Below are positions 18,870 through 28,009 of a stretch of 64,000 bases of DNA, piece after piece (positions within the stretch are counted from its first letter, which is position 1; every line of letters begins with the position of its first letter). A model generated the notes under the pieces. That model was not told the origin of the DNA, did no database searches, and worked only from the letters and a program-made list of their open reading frames with translations. The DNA is from JBNJFY01 sp051747265 (GTDB lineage Bacteria > Bacteroidota > Rhodothermia > Balneolales > Balneolaceae): positions 124,001 to 188,000 of the forward strand of contig JBNJFY010000001.1 of the NCBI GenBank assembly GCA_051747265.1, in the 5' to 3' direction. A program made the translations under genes and the position numbers.

Positions 18870-21080
18870 ATGCATCGATCGCTTGGTTTTATATTCATTC
18901 TTTTCCTCATCATAGGAATCCCACCCCGTTGTGCCCAAGCACAACCGCCCGCGTTCGAATACCGAGCTGTTCGCGTAGAGGTTGCTCCAACCATTGACGG
19001 TCACCTTGATGATCCTACCTGGGATAACATTCCTGCTATATCCGGCTTTATACAAACCTGGCCCGATGATGGTGCCCGGGCAACGGAACCGTCGGAAGTT
19101 CGGATTGCCTACGATCGGGAACATCTCTATTTCGCATTTCGTTTTTATGACCAGAATCCGGATCTGATTCGTGCCCAAAACCTGGAGCGTGGGGGCCGCA
19201 ATGATCGGGATGATCACGCCTACATCGCCTTGGATACCTATTTGGATGGGCGCAATGCCTACCTTTTTGAAATGAACGCGCTAGGCACGCAAGACGATGC
19301 CCTGATCACCGATGAGAGCATCACGGTGGACAGCTTTTCCTGGAATGCCGTATTCCGAAGCGAAACAGTGATCGATGATAAAGGGTGGACCCTGGAAGTG
19401 GCCATTCCCTTTCGTGAGTTGCGGTTTCCTGAAGGCGAGCAGCTGGAGTTCGGGCTGATGTTGTCCCGCATGATCAATCGAAAAAATGAACGTGTGATGT
19501 GGCCGCCGATCGGTATGGAATTCGGTGGTAGTTTCGCCGCTTTGGCCGCGGTTTCACAATATGGCAAGCTGACCGGGATTAAAAATGTGCGCCGAGGCAA
19601 AAATATCGAAATCAAGCCCTATCTCATTGGTGGGGCGCAACAGCTGCGAGATGATCTGCAAACGGAAGCGTTGAATTCCGAACTCTCTTATGATTTCGGG
19701 GGCGATCTCAAATACAGTATCAGCTCGAACCTAACCTTGGACTTGACAGTAAACACTGATTTTGCCCAGGTAGAAGCCGATAATGTGCAGCTCAACCTGA
19801 CCCGTTTCAACCTCTTCTTTCCTGAGAAGCGGGAGTTTTTCCTGGAACGGTCGGGGCTATTCGAGCATGGCAATGCCCAATCCACGCAAACCTTTTTCTC
19901 GCGTCGTATCGGATTAACCGATCAGATTTTAGCCGGTACGCGTATTGTTGGTCAGGGTGATCGCCTCTCTTATGGCCTTATGAATATTGAGACCGGTGAT
20001 GAAATGGATCAATTGTTCGGCACTCAATCAGCCAATAATACCGTCGCGCGTTTCCGCTCCAAGCTATTCAATCGCGCTACGGCCGGGGCCATATTTACCA
20101 ACGTTCAAGAGTCCGATTCCTACAATCGAGCGCTGGGACTGGACGCTCAGTATCGCTTTGGCGGATCCAGTCATTTTACCTCTTGGATTACTCAGGTTTG
20201 GGACAGTGACTCCACGCATTCGGATCGAGCCGGCCATGTCTCGTTTCGGCTGCAGAACGATCGGTATGGAGCGGGGGTTAACTACACTTCGGTGGGTCCC
20301 CATTATCGGCCTGCATTGGGATTTGTCCGTCGCCTGGATTTCAGACAGTACTCCGGAGATCTACTGTACAGTCCAACCGTTGAGCTAGCCGCCCTTCCCA
20401 AGATCCAACGTTTCCAATTTACCGGTGAGTTTGATTATATCACCGGTCAGGATGGACAGAAGCAGTCTTCGGAGTTTGAATCGGAAGCTAAAGTCGAGTT
20501 CGACGAACGGGATTATATTGCAATTGGATACACTCAGCAATTTGAACGCTTGTTTAATCCCTTTGATATTCGACCCGACCAGACGACAATCCCCGTCGAT
20601 GATTATACCTTCAACCGATTTGGAATCTATGGAGGAACCGATTCCAGCCGGCGTCTATATGGAACTGCTTTGCTGATGACCGGCTCATTTTTTGACGGCA
20701 ATAAAACAGATATCGAAGCGAGCTTGGGATTTCGGCAATCGCGGCACTTGCAATGGGAAGGATCGATCAATCATTCTTTTGTCGATTTGCCGGTCCCCAA
20801 TGGTAATTTCGAAGCTACTACTTGGTCGTTATCCCTGCTCAGTGCTCTAAACCGTAAACTGTTTGCGAAATCCCTGATCCAATATGATAATTTCTCGCGA
20901 ACCTTACGAGCCAATATTCGATTGAACTGGATTCACACCCCGGGCAGTGATCTGTTCTTGGTTTATAACACCTCGCATTATCTTGCAGAAGATCACGAAC
21001 AGATCTTTGATCCTCAGCGTGACATTATCATGCAAAACCAAGTAGCCATACTGAAGCTTACTTACCTGATTGCCTTTTGA
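18870..21080 (+). CDS. Outer-membrane protein with CBM9-like domain and DUF5916-type barrel
   Basis: It encodes 736 residues from ATG 18870; a TTG at 18864 would only add two residues. A signal peptide (residues 1 to about 24, ending in CAQAQPP) leads to a CBM9-like beta-sandwich (about 30-210; PTIDGHLDDPTWDNIPAISG, YFAFRFYDQNP). A long region rich in alternating beta-strands and aromatics follows and ends in phenylalanine (LKLTYLIAF), typical of outer-membrane barrels. This CBM9-DUF5916 plan is common in Bacteroidota-related genomes. The older label 'membrane-associated hydrolase' rests on little. It stands alone, with repeat DNA on its 5' side. Confidence 0.85.
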   Translation: MHRSLGFIFILFLIIGIPPRCAQAQPPAFEYRAVRVEVAPTIDGHLDDPTWDNIPAISGFIQTWPDDGARATEPSEVRIAYDREHLYFAFRFYDQNPDLIRAQNLERGGRNDRDDHAYIALDTYLDGRNAYLFEMNALGTQDDALITDESITVDSFSWNAVFRSETVIDDKGWTLEVAIPFRELRFPEGEQLEFGLMLSRMINRKNERVMWPPIGMEFGGSFAALAAVSQYGKLTGIKNVRRGKNIEIKPYLIGGAQQLRDDLQTEALNSELSYDFGGDLKYSISSNLTLDLTVNTDFAQVEADNVQLNLTRFNLFFPEKREFFLERSGLFEHGNAQSTQTFFSRRIGLTDQILAGTRIVGQGDRLSYGLMNIETGDEMDQLFGTQSANNTVARFRSKLFNRATAGAIFTNVQESDSYNRALGLDAQYRFGGSSHFTSWITQVWDSDSTHSDRAGHVSFRLQNDRYGAGVNYTSVGPHYRPALGFVRRLDFRQYSGDLLYSPTVELAALPKIQRFQFTGEFDYITGQDGQKQSSEFESEAKVEFDERDYIAIGYTQQFERLFNPFDIRPDQTTIPVDDYTFNRFGIYGGTDSSRRLYGTALLMTGSFFDGNKTDIEASLGFRQSRHLQWEGSINHSFVDLPVPNGNFEATTWSLSLLSALNRKLFAKSLIQYDNFSRTLRANIRLNWIHTPGSDLFLVYNTSHYLAEDHEQIFDPQRDIIMQNQVAILKLTYLIAF

Positions 21081-21172
21081 TGGATGCCCAACAATACGTT
21101 TACTTCTGGTGATTGAATGGACACCGATATTGCCCTACTTGGGCTATTGGCGCGGGATGACGTAGTGGGCTC

Positions 21173-23467
21173 TTACTGTTTTTTCCGCATCGTTTTAATG
21201 TAATCGATATCCACTCCGTATTTTTTCATATCGATGATCTCTTCAGCGGATAAGTTGGTCAAATCATTGTCCTGTAGCACATTGAGATAGTCAGCATCCA
21301 CCCCATGTTTGGCCATATCAGTAAGGTCATCAATATCCACCGGCTGAATGCCATACGACTGAACAGCTGCTACCAGATCTGGTTTCACGCCATATTTTTT
21401 CATATCCACAATGTCATCGGGGTTCACACGACCGAAACCAGTGTCACGAATATCCTGAATATATTGGGCATCCACTCCATGCTTGGCCATATCAACAACA
21501 TCAGTAGCGTCTATGGATGTCAAGAAATAGGTCATTTGCAGCGACTGAATAAACGCTATATCAGCACCATATTTTTTCATATCTACTACGTCATCAATGC
21601 TAATATCGCCCAGCTTAGCTTCCATAATTTGGTTGATGTATGAGACCGACACATCATATTTGGCTAAGTCTACCAATTCTTCGGGTTCTAAATCTGTAAA
21701 CCCATTGGATTGAAGTGCTTCGATGAGCGACAAAGTCACACCATATTTTTTGAAATCAATCAATGCCTCGGCAGACAGATGGTCGTATCCGGCCTTTTTC
21801 AGAGCATCAATGTATTCCCGGGTAACCCCGTACTTTTTCATTTCAATGAGCTCTTCAACGGTGTACTCACCATCCTCGTCGTAGTAGTTTTGCGTGGAAC
21901 TAGATCCCAACCCCTCCATTGCGGCTTGAACCTGGGCACTAATTTTTTCAGCGTTGGCCTCACTCCAGGCTTTGCCCCAGGCATCGCCCCATTTTTTGCC
22001 CCACTCTTCGCCATATTTAGCCCAGAACTCTGCATTCGACACATCCTTTTCGGCATTCATGGATTGCAGGGCTTCCAGTTTGGCCAATTCCTGAAGCTTG
22101 GATAAATCTTTGAGTTCACCCAAAGCGGCTAATTTGCTCAGTTCTTCAAACTCTGCCAACTGTGCCGCATGGTCCGAAGCATTGGGATTGGTGTTATAGT
22201 TATAGTTGTAGTTATAATTGAGGTTGGTACTGGTTTCTACTTCTGTGCCTGCTTCCGTACTCCAAACATTAATCTGTCCCGCATCGGTAGTTTGATCAGC
22301 GGTAGCCATACGATTTTTGATATGATCCAACTGATCGTTGGCGTAGGTGGCTCCGATGCTTACCAAACCCGCCAAAATCACTAACCCCACCATCCAGTTG
22401 GTGGATTGATTGGCTTCGCCGGCACTTACCCCCATGATGCGTCGAATGCGACTGAGCAACGAACCATCGGTAGCAGCCATGGCAAAAGCGCCACTGGTTT
22501 CTCCGGCTCGCAACTCTTCCAGATTGGTGAGAGCACGTGCATAATTCATGGCATCACCGGTTACTGAAACCGCCAGATCATCGCAACTGTGTTCGCGCTC
22601 GATGCGCATCTGGTTGGACATCCACCAGACCATGGGGTGATAAAAGAAGAGCGTCTCTACGATCAACTGAAATATATTGATCAGATAATCATAGCGCCGA
22701 ATATGGGCCAATTCATGCGCAATTATGGATTCTATTTGTTCTACGGTTAGTCCGGTGAGCATACTGGTAGGTAATAGAATAGCCGGCTTCATCCAGCCAA
22801 TCACCATGGGAACCTTCACCCGCACGGATTTAAGCAATTCCACCTGCTCATTAATACCCAGTCGGGTTTTCAGGCGCTCCATCTTTTCCTGTATCTGATC
22901 TCCAGCAGGGGTGGCTTTATAGTGACGTATCCACTGCACATAGGCAAAACCACCAATCAACCGCATAGCCATCAGAAACAAGCCCACTACCCAGCCGATC
23001 ACCAGCCATTCCAAATGATTTAAAAACCATTGCTCAAGCTGAATTGCCACTGAGGTAATCTTGCCTTCTCCAAACACCGAACGAGCAGAGTTTGATATCC
23101 AGCCCCCGTCATTAGTCGATGCATTCGCGGATACTTCATACGGCGATTCCGAAACATGACTTGATGAAGGTGTGCTATTTTCAAATTCAACTATGGCATC
23201 CATGGACGCCGTATTTATCGCCGGGCTTTCCACTGCCTGATCAGTCGTTTCATATATATCTATGAAGGTACGGATAGGAGCAGCCACCATGAAGATCATC
23301 CCCGCAAATAACACCAAATAGCGGGTTGAAGCACGTTGATTCCGCATCAACGACAAAATGATGTATACGATAGAACCGATTAACAAGCCTTGCCAAATAA
23401 AATGAACGAGCGTCCACCCTAAAGCGTCCACTATGGGATGCATCATAAACGTATCCAGCCATTCCAT
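21173..23467 (-). CDS. BlaR1-like M56 sensor peptidase with eight C-terminal 29-residue repeats
   Basis: It encodes 764 residues from ATG 23467; the longer frame uses a TTG. Membrane helices occur at about 10-30, 35-55 and 155-175, with a further helix after the peptidase domain. The M56 zinc motif is HELAHIRRYDY (H251, E252, H255). BlaR1 normally carries a penicillin-binding domain after this, but here there is a K/W-rich linker (GEEWGKKWGDAWGKAWSEA) and then, from about 530 to the end, eight repeats of a DMKKYGV-x-x-x-YI-x-x-L pattern. The repressor gene lies 1 base upstream. By family, the peptidase senses a signal and brings about cleavage of the repressor. The ligand is probably not a beta-lactam, as no transpeptidase-like sensor domain is seen. 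Confidence 0.88.
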   Translation of the reverse strand: MEWLDTFMMHPIVDALGWTLVHFIWQGLLIGSIVYIILSLMRNQRASTRYLVLFAGMIFMVAAPIRTFIDIYETTDQAVESPAINTASMDAIVEFENSTPSSSHVSESPYEVSANASTNDGGWISNSARSVFGEGKITSVAIQLEQWFLNHLEWLVIGWVVGLFLMAMRLIGGFAYVQWIRHYKATPAGDQIQEKMERLKTRLGINEQVELLKSVRVKVPMVIGWMKPAILLPTSMLTGLTVEQIESIIAHELAHIRRYDYLINIFQLIVETLFFYHPMVWWMSNQMRIEREHSCDDLAVSVTGDAMNYARALTNLEELRAGETSGAFAMAATDGSLLSRIRRIMGVSAGEANQSTNWMVGLVILAGLVSIGATYANDQLDHIKNRMATADQTTDAGQINVWSTEAGTEVETSTNLNYNYNYNYNTNPNASDHAAQLAEFEELSKLAALGELKDLSKLQELAKLEALQSMNAEKDVSNAEFWAKYGEEWGKKWGDAWGKAWSEANAEKISAQVQAAMEGLGSSSTQNYYDEDGEYTVEELIEMKKYGVTREYIDALKKAGYDHLSAEALIDFKKYGVTLSLIEALQSNGFTDLEPEELVDLAKYDVSVSYINQIMEAKLGDISIDDVVDMKKYGADIAFIQSLQMTYFLTSIDATDVVDMAKHGVDAQYIQDIRDTGFGRVNPDDIVDMKKYGVKPDLVAAVQSYGIQPVDIDDLTDMAKHGVDADYLNVLQDNDLTNLSAEEIIDMKKYGVDIDYIKTMRKKQ

Positions 23468-23468
23468 A

Positions 23469-23846
23469 CTACTCCTCCTCAAATTTATCTAGTAGCGAGC
23501 GTATTTCAGAAAGCTCCTCCTTACTGGCTGATTTGGACTCTAATGCCCGCATGACCAATTTTTGAGCGGATCCGCCAAATACACGATCCATCAAGTCGGA
23601 CACCAGTGATTGTTCGGTATCCGATTCTTGAATATTCGCCGAATAGATATGTGCCCGAGATGATTCGTCACGTTCCACCAACTCTTTCTCGTGCATAATC
23701 TGCATTAGTTTGAGAATAGTGGTGTATCCCGAACTCTTCTGTTTTTTGATTTCATCATGGACTTCCCGAACCGTGGATGGGCCGTTCTGCCATAGGATCT
23801 TCAAAATTTCCAACTCGGAATCAGTAGGCTTGTTGACGTCGCTCAT
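23469..23846 (-). CDS. BlaI/MecI/CopY-family repressor
   Basis: It encodes 125 residues. The N-terminal winged helix is typical (PTDSELEILKILWQNGPSTV, then SSGYTTILKLMQIMHEKELV), and the C-terminal helices used for dimerisation follow. The M56 peptidase gene starts 1 base after its stop, so they form a two-gene unit. In this family the repressor covers its own promoter until cleaved. A pair of matching dyads 43-80 bases upstream of the start is the natural operator candidate. Confidence 0.93.
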   Translation of the reverse strand: MSDVNKPTDSELEILKILWQNGPSTVREVHDEIKKQKSSGYTTILKLMQIMHEKELVERDESSRAHIYSANIQESDTEQSLVSDLMDRVFGGSAQKLVMRALESKSASKEELSEIRSLLDKFEEE

Positions 23847-23888
23847 AGTGCTTTCATTGGGTTCTTTTATTATCCGCCAACTACTATT

Positions 23889-23926
23889 TACGAATTATTT
23901 CGTATTCATTCAACGAAAAGCTTCGT
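23889..23926. promoter_or_regulatory. Candidate operator of the BlaI-like repressor (two dyads)
   Basis: Two perfect dyads of the same half-site lie 23 bases apart, centre to centre: TACGAA-TTAT-TTCGTA at 23889-23904 and ACGAA-AAGC-TTCGT at 23913-23926. They sit upstream of the repressor start (23846). The binding assignment is inferred from position and symmetry. Confidence 0.65.
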
Positions 23927-23965
23927 AGATAGTTTCAAAAAAAAGTGTGTCTGGAGATATTCTAC

Positions 23966-24565
23966 TTAAATCCGATCATACTTAAGCAGCTCATATCCCC
24001 AAGAACGCCACCGGGCGTAGCGGTGATAATGATCCCCTCGAAAGACATAAGAACCATACATAGACACGATGAAATCTTCGGTATTCGCAAACAACTGTTC
24101 CGTGTGCGCCACTTTGCGTTTATCGTAAATCTCTCGACGGTGCCGTACCGATTCCCCATCTTCTTTATAGTAGGTATGGATGACCGCGTTTACATCCAGA
24201 TTAATTTTGTAGGAGTCGCTGTGCAGAAATCGTTTACCGTCATTACTGAATCGAAGGATGGTAATGCTGGTTAAGGCATCTTCTAGCACAAACTTGAATT
24301 GATATTTCCCATCCCGGAAGGTGATTTCCTCGGTTACTATAATCTGATAGACTTGGCTACCATCTTCAAAGGTAAAATAATCCGCCTCGTATTTGGCACG
24401 CCCCACCTCTCTACCGCCGAAATAGATCGGACGCCACGTATTGGAAGGCACAAATTTAGGCTTCTCAGGTCGTTGTAAATCGCTGCTGCTTTGGCATCCA
24501 CCTACCCAGAAAGCAATTCCCAAAATTGCCCAGAAAACCCTACATGAAAATTTTAGCTCATTCAT
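23966..24565 (-). CDS. Lipoprotein of unknown function
   Basis: It encodes 199 residues. A signal with lipobox WVGGC (cysteine at about 24) predicts a lipid-anchored envelope protein. The rest is a beta-rich domain with many aromatic and charged residues (GREVGRAKYEADYFTFEDGS, YRRW-like end) and no motif I recognise. It lies upstream of the BlaI/BlaR1-like pair on the same strand, with a 119-base gap holding the two dyads, so it is probably transcribed separately. It could be controlled by, or signal to, that pair, but nothing in the sequence proves this. Confidence 0.75.
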   Translation of the reverse strand: MNELKFSCRVFWAILGIAFWVGGCQSSSDLQRPEKPKFVPSNTWRPIYFGGREVGRAKYEADYFTFEDGSQVYQIIVTEEITFRDGKYQFKFVLEDALTSITILRFSNDGKRFLHSDSYKINLDVNAVIHTYYKEDGESVRHRREIYDKRKVAHTEQLFANTEDFIVSMYGSYVFRGDHYHRYARWRSWGYELLKYDRI

Positions 24566-24708
24566 AGGTTTGGAAGATAGGAAAGTGTATGTTTTGCACC
24601 AAGCATCCGATGTTTAGCCTTGCCTAATTTTTTATTGCACATAGGTAAATTTCTAATCATATTGGACTTTGAAGTTCACTCATATTCACCGTTGATCGTC
24701 TACTAATC

Positions 24709-25527
24709 ATGACTTGGTTTTATGAACTTGGGCCTGTTGCTCAGGCGTTGTTGGCAGGATGTTTTACTTGGGGCGTTACCTCCATTGGAGCGGCCTTTGT
24801 GTTTTTTACTCGCACCGTCAATATGAAACTCCTGGATAGCATGATGGGGTTTGCAGCCGGCGTAATGATCGCGGCTAGTTTTTGGTCCTTATTGGTTCCC
24901 TCCATTGATATGGCCGCTGCCCAAGGTGTTATTGAATGGCTACCGGCACTGGTTGGATTCATTTCCGGGGGTGCTTTTTTACGGTTATGTGATGCTTATT
25001 TGCCTCACTTGCATATAGGTTTACCCCGCGACCAAGCTGAGGGTATGCAAACGTCTTGGAAACGGGCCACCTTACTTGTGTTGGCTATCACGCTGCACAA
25101 TATACCGGAGGGTTTGGCTATTGGTGTGTTGTTTGGAGCGGCTTCTCTGGGCATTGAAACGGCGGGGGGAGCAACGGTAGCGGCAGCTATCACCTTAGCG
25201 ATCGGTATTGGTCTGCAGAACTTTCCTGAAGGTATGGCGGTGTCTATGCCTTTGCGTAGAGAAGGTGTTTCCCGGGGCAAGAGCTTCTGGTATGGTCAGC
25301 TTTCTGGTTTTGTGGAGCCTATCTCTGCGGCTATTGGTGCCGCTGCGGTGATTATGGTTCAACCTCTTCTACCTTACGCCTTGGCTTTTGCCGCTGGCGC
25401 TATGATCTACGTGGTGGTGGAGGAACTGATTCCCGAATCTCAACTGCGCGGCAATGAGGATATCGCTACTATGGGATTAATGGTGGGCTTTTCGGTGATG
25501 ATGGTGCTGGATGTGGCGCTGGGCTAA
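24709..25527 (+). CDS. ZIP family metal transporter
   Basis: It encodes 272 residues with about eight hydrophobic segments. The metal-site signatures of the ZIP family are present: ITLHNIPEGLAIGVLFGA in helix 4 and LQNFPEGMAVSMPLR in helix 5, with the conserved His, Asn, Pro-Glu-Gly. The protein would import zinc or another divalent cation across the inner membrane; bacterial ZIPs of this subtype (ZupT/GufA-like) have broad specificity. The histidine-rich loop seen in eukaryotic ZIPs is absent. Tandem repeats begin about 40 bases after the stop. Confidence 0.93.
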   Translation: MTWFYELGPVAQALLAGCFTWGVTSIGAAFVFFTRTVNMKLLDSMMGFAAGVMIAASFWSLLVPSIDMAAAQGVIEWLPALVGFISGGAFLRLCDAYLPHLHIGLPRDQAEGMQTSWKRATLLVLAITLHNIPEGLAIGVLFGAASLGIETAGGATVAAAITLAIGIGLQNFPEGMAVSMPLRREGVSRGKSFWYGQLSGFVEPISAAIGAAAVIMVQPLLPYALAFAAGAMIYVVVEELIPESQLRGNEDIATMGLMVGFSVMMVLDVALG

Positions 25528-25565
25528 GATCTTTGCGCCTAATGGGCACATTTGCAGGCCTATAT

Positions 25566-26137
25566 GGTGCGACCTCTAGCGAGGTCGTGCTATTTGCGCA
25601 CCTTCGGTGCTATAATAATGCGACCGCTAGCGCGGTCAGGCCGCCTTTTTTCAATCTGCGTAGTACGGGCATATTCATCAACCGAAGGTAACGTAGGTTT
25701 GGCTTGCCCGTGTGTTTGACCCTAGCGGTTTCCTCTTAATGGGCAATAAGGTTATAGCAGTTTCGATTTCATCACCTTTCCATCGGCAAAACCCTGCTGT
25801 GCGTCCTCGCTAAGACTGGATTTGGGTAACTGTATAACACCTGCTAGAATGATGGATTCAAGGCTAATGCGACCTCTAGCGAGGTCGTTGTAACTTTCGC
25901 ACCTGCGGTGCTATAGGAATGTGACCGCTAACGCGGTCAAGCCACCGTTTTTCAATCTACGTAGCACGGGCATCTTTGCCCGGGTGTTTGGTCCGCGCTG
26001 TTTCATCATGTTCAGCAATGTGGATGGAACACTGTCGATTTCATCACCTTTCCATCGGCAAAACCCTGCTGTGCGTCCTCGTTAAGATTGGATTTAGGGT
26101 GACCTGGTTTAACACCTGCTAAAATATTGCATTGAGA
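25566..26137. repeat. Tandem pair of ~300-bp repeats (copies A and B)
   Basis: Copy A starts near 25566 and copy B near 25866, exactly 300 bases later. Each begins with three small hairpins: GACCTC-TAGC-GAGGTC, GCACC-TTC/TGC-GGTGC and GACCGC-TARC-GCGGTC. A conserved body follows, including CATCACCTTTCCATCGG and CCCTGCTGTGCGTCCTCG. On the minus strand both copies read EDAQQGFADGKVMKS in one frame. The same unit occurs twice more at 27394-27943. From 26138 to 26326 I see nothing. Confidence 0.85.
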
Positions 26138-26326
26138 AGATGCTACTGGTGTATTTCCACCAATCCTGCTTCTGAGTTGACCTTTTTAGCACATTTATCA
26201 ATTATAAAAATCTTAAAAGCCGTAAGAAGGAAGCGCAGTACAGCACAACAACAATCAATCGAAATTTATACCTCTGCTCCCTTTTAAGGGATAATGGATT
26301 ACAGTTGGTTAGCATTCTACAACTAA

Positions 26327-26363
26327 AAAGCCGCATCAGTATTAGTTATCTGATAGCGGCTTT
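26327..26363 (-). terminator. Terminator of the minus-strand lipoprotein gene
   Basis: On the minus strand the arm AAAGCCGCTATCAG pairs with CTGAT-GCGGCTTT (one unpaired T), and the stem is followed by a T run. It lies 38 bases beyond the stop codon at 26401. Confidence 0.75.
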
Positions 26364-26400
26364 AATTTTAATTTAAACAATCGGAACTTCGAACGAGGTC

Positions 26401-27144
26401 TTAACTCCCCGGCATCAACTTACCCCAAAAAGATTTTTGAGTACCATTCTCCAATTTTTGCGCCCCCCCCTTTTCAGAATCCAACACCGAGTTGTCTGGA
26501 TAAGTATCCGTTAATATTTCGGTTAGAATCGAAGTAGACTCGTACGTGCCATCACTTTCATCATGTTCTACAACTTTAAGCATCCCTTGACTATTGTAGT
26601 ACATTTTGCCGTAGGTGGAACTCAACGCTTCATCAAGACTTATTATCAATTCATATACATCCTCATACGTCTTCCCGTTAATATCCATAGAGTCAAAATG
26701 AGTGACTTTTAAATAAGCATTAGATCGCCACCAACTGTATTCTGAATATTTGCTTGTTTCGACAAACCCATCGGTCTCTTTGTACATGAATTGCAAATAG
26801 GGCGAATCATAGAATTCTACATTCCCATTTTCATCAACATAGCCCTCATCGGTAACCATTTCGTTGTTTTGTTTGAATAGCATCGCCTCTTGAAATGGCT
26901 CATATGATAAGGCATAGTAGTCTTCGTAGGTATCAAACAGAAAAAGAGTATCAGTACGTGTTATATTGTAGCCACCTCCTTTTTCTTCCGTTTCGTACAC
27001 CCAAGCCGTCCCTATCTCCATCGGAAAGGAACCCACTTCTTGTAACTGTTGTTGTGAGTCTGAATCATTATCCAAAATATCACATCCCCCATTGCTCAAA
27101 CTTAACACGAGAATTATCAATGAAATAGTTTTTACTTTGCTCAT
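26401..27144 (-). CDS. Lipoprotein of unknown function, enclosed by repeat pairs
   Basis: It encodes 247 residues. The signal ends in a lipobox-like NGGC (cysteine at about 20), followed by an acidic, Q-rich linker. The mature part begins FPMEIGTAWVYETEE, a pattern I associate with Bacteroidota-type secreted proteins measuring about 200 residues with a beta-sandwich. No catalytic motif is seen. The gene is AT-richer than its neighbours and lies alone between two tandem pairs of the same ~270-300-bp repeat, so it may have arrived or moved with them. It has its own terminator. Confidence 0.78.
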   Translation of the reverse strand: MSKVKTISLIILVLSLSNGGCDILDNDSDSQQQLQEVGSFPMEIGTAWVYETEEKGGGYNITRTDTLFLFDTYEDYYALSYEPFQEAMLFKQNNEMVTDEGYVDENGNVEFYDSPYLQFMYKETDGFVETSKYSEYSWWRSNAYLKVTHFDSMDINGKTYEDVYELIISLDEALSSTYGKMYYNSQGMLKVVEHDESDGTYESTSILTEILTDTYPDNSVLDSEKGGAQKLENGTQKSFWGKLMPGS

Positions 27145-27393
27145 TTATCTAATTTCCTTTTTTAGATTAAGTATTAATCCCCTTCAAATGCGTATAGGCA
27201 TCTAATATTCGGGATATTGTTTCTATTGATGATTAGCCCAGTTGTATGCTGGGTATAATATTAGAGTGCTCTAATCTTAACAATTTGTTACCTAACGGCA
27301 CCTACCTCTGGTTATTATTCGGATAGTCACAATTTTTATTACATCAATTTTCATTAACCCTGATTTATTGGACTGCCTGAAAACTAGAAAGCT

Positions 27394-27943
27394 AATGCGA
27401 CCTCTAGCGAGGTCGTTATAACTTTCGCACCTGCGGTGCTATAGGAATGTGACCGCTAACGCGGTCAAGCTATCTTTTTTCAATCTACGTAGCACAGGTA
27501 TCTTTGCCCGGGTGTTTGGTCCTTGCTGCTTCCTCATGTTCAGCATTGTGGTTATCACACGTTCGATCTCATCACCTCCCCACCAGCAAAAGCCCTGCTG
27601 AGTGTCCCCGCTTACACTGGATTTTGGTAACCATATAACACGTGCTTGAATGATGGGTTCAAGGATAATGCAACCTCTAACGAGGTCGTTCTTTAATGCG
27701 CACCTGCGGTGCTATAGGAATGTGACCGCTAACGCGGTCAAGCTATCTTTTTTCAATCTACGTAGCACGGGCATCTTTGCCCGGGTGTTTGGTCCGCGCT
27801 GTTTCATCATGTTCAGCAATGTGGTTATCACACGTTCGATTTCATCTCCTTCCCACCAGCAAAAGCCCTGCTGAGCGTCCCCGCGCAGACTGGGTTTTGG
27901 GTAACCTGTATTATCACTAGCTAGCATGATGGAGTGAAGAGTT
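27394..27943. repeat. Tandem pair of ~270-bp repeats (copies C and D)
   Basis: Copies begin at 27394 and 27667 (period 273). They share the three small hairpins and body of copies A and B, with closer similarity to each other and to B. On the minus strand the frame QRGPNTRAKMPVLRRLK is open in B and D and nearly so in C. A single-base difference (GGGTTTTGC against GGGCTTTTGC) changes the frame relation between the pairs. The ORF 27712-28116 on the minus strand is a by-product of this. From 27145 to 27393 I see only AT-rich DNA, and from 27944 to 28009 the promoter region of the next gene. Confidence 0.85.
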
Positions 27944-28009
27944 TCCATTAGTGCAGTTATGGGATTCTTTGCTTTTTTAATAGCTTGGCGGCAAACCAAT
28001 TCAGCTATT

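Noticed and set aside
21200..21870. Regularly spaced short repeats (CATATTTTTTCAT and similar) suggesting a CRISPR array
   Set aside because: They are the codons of the eight 29-residue repeats in the BlaR1-like protein; spacing is 84-90 bases in frame and there are no unique spacers.
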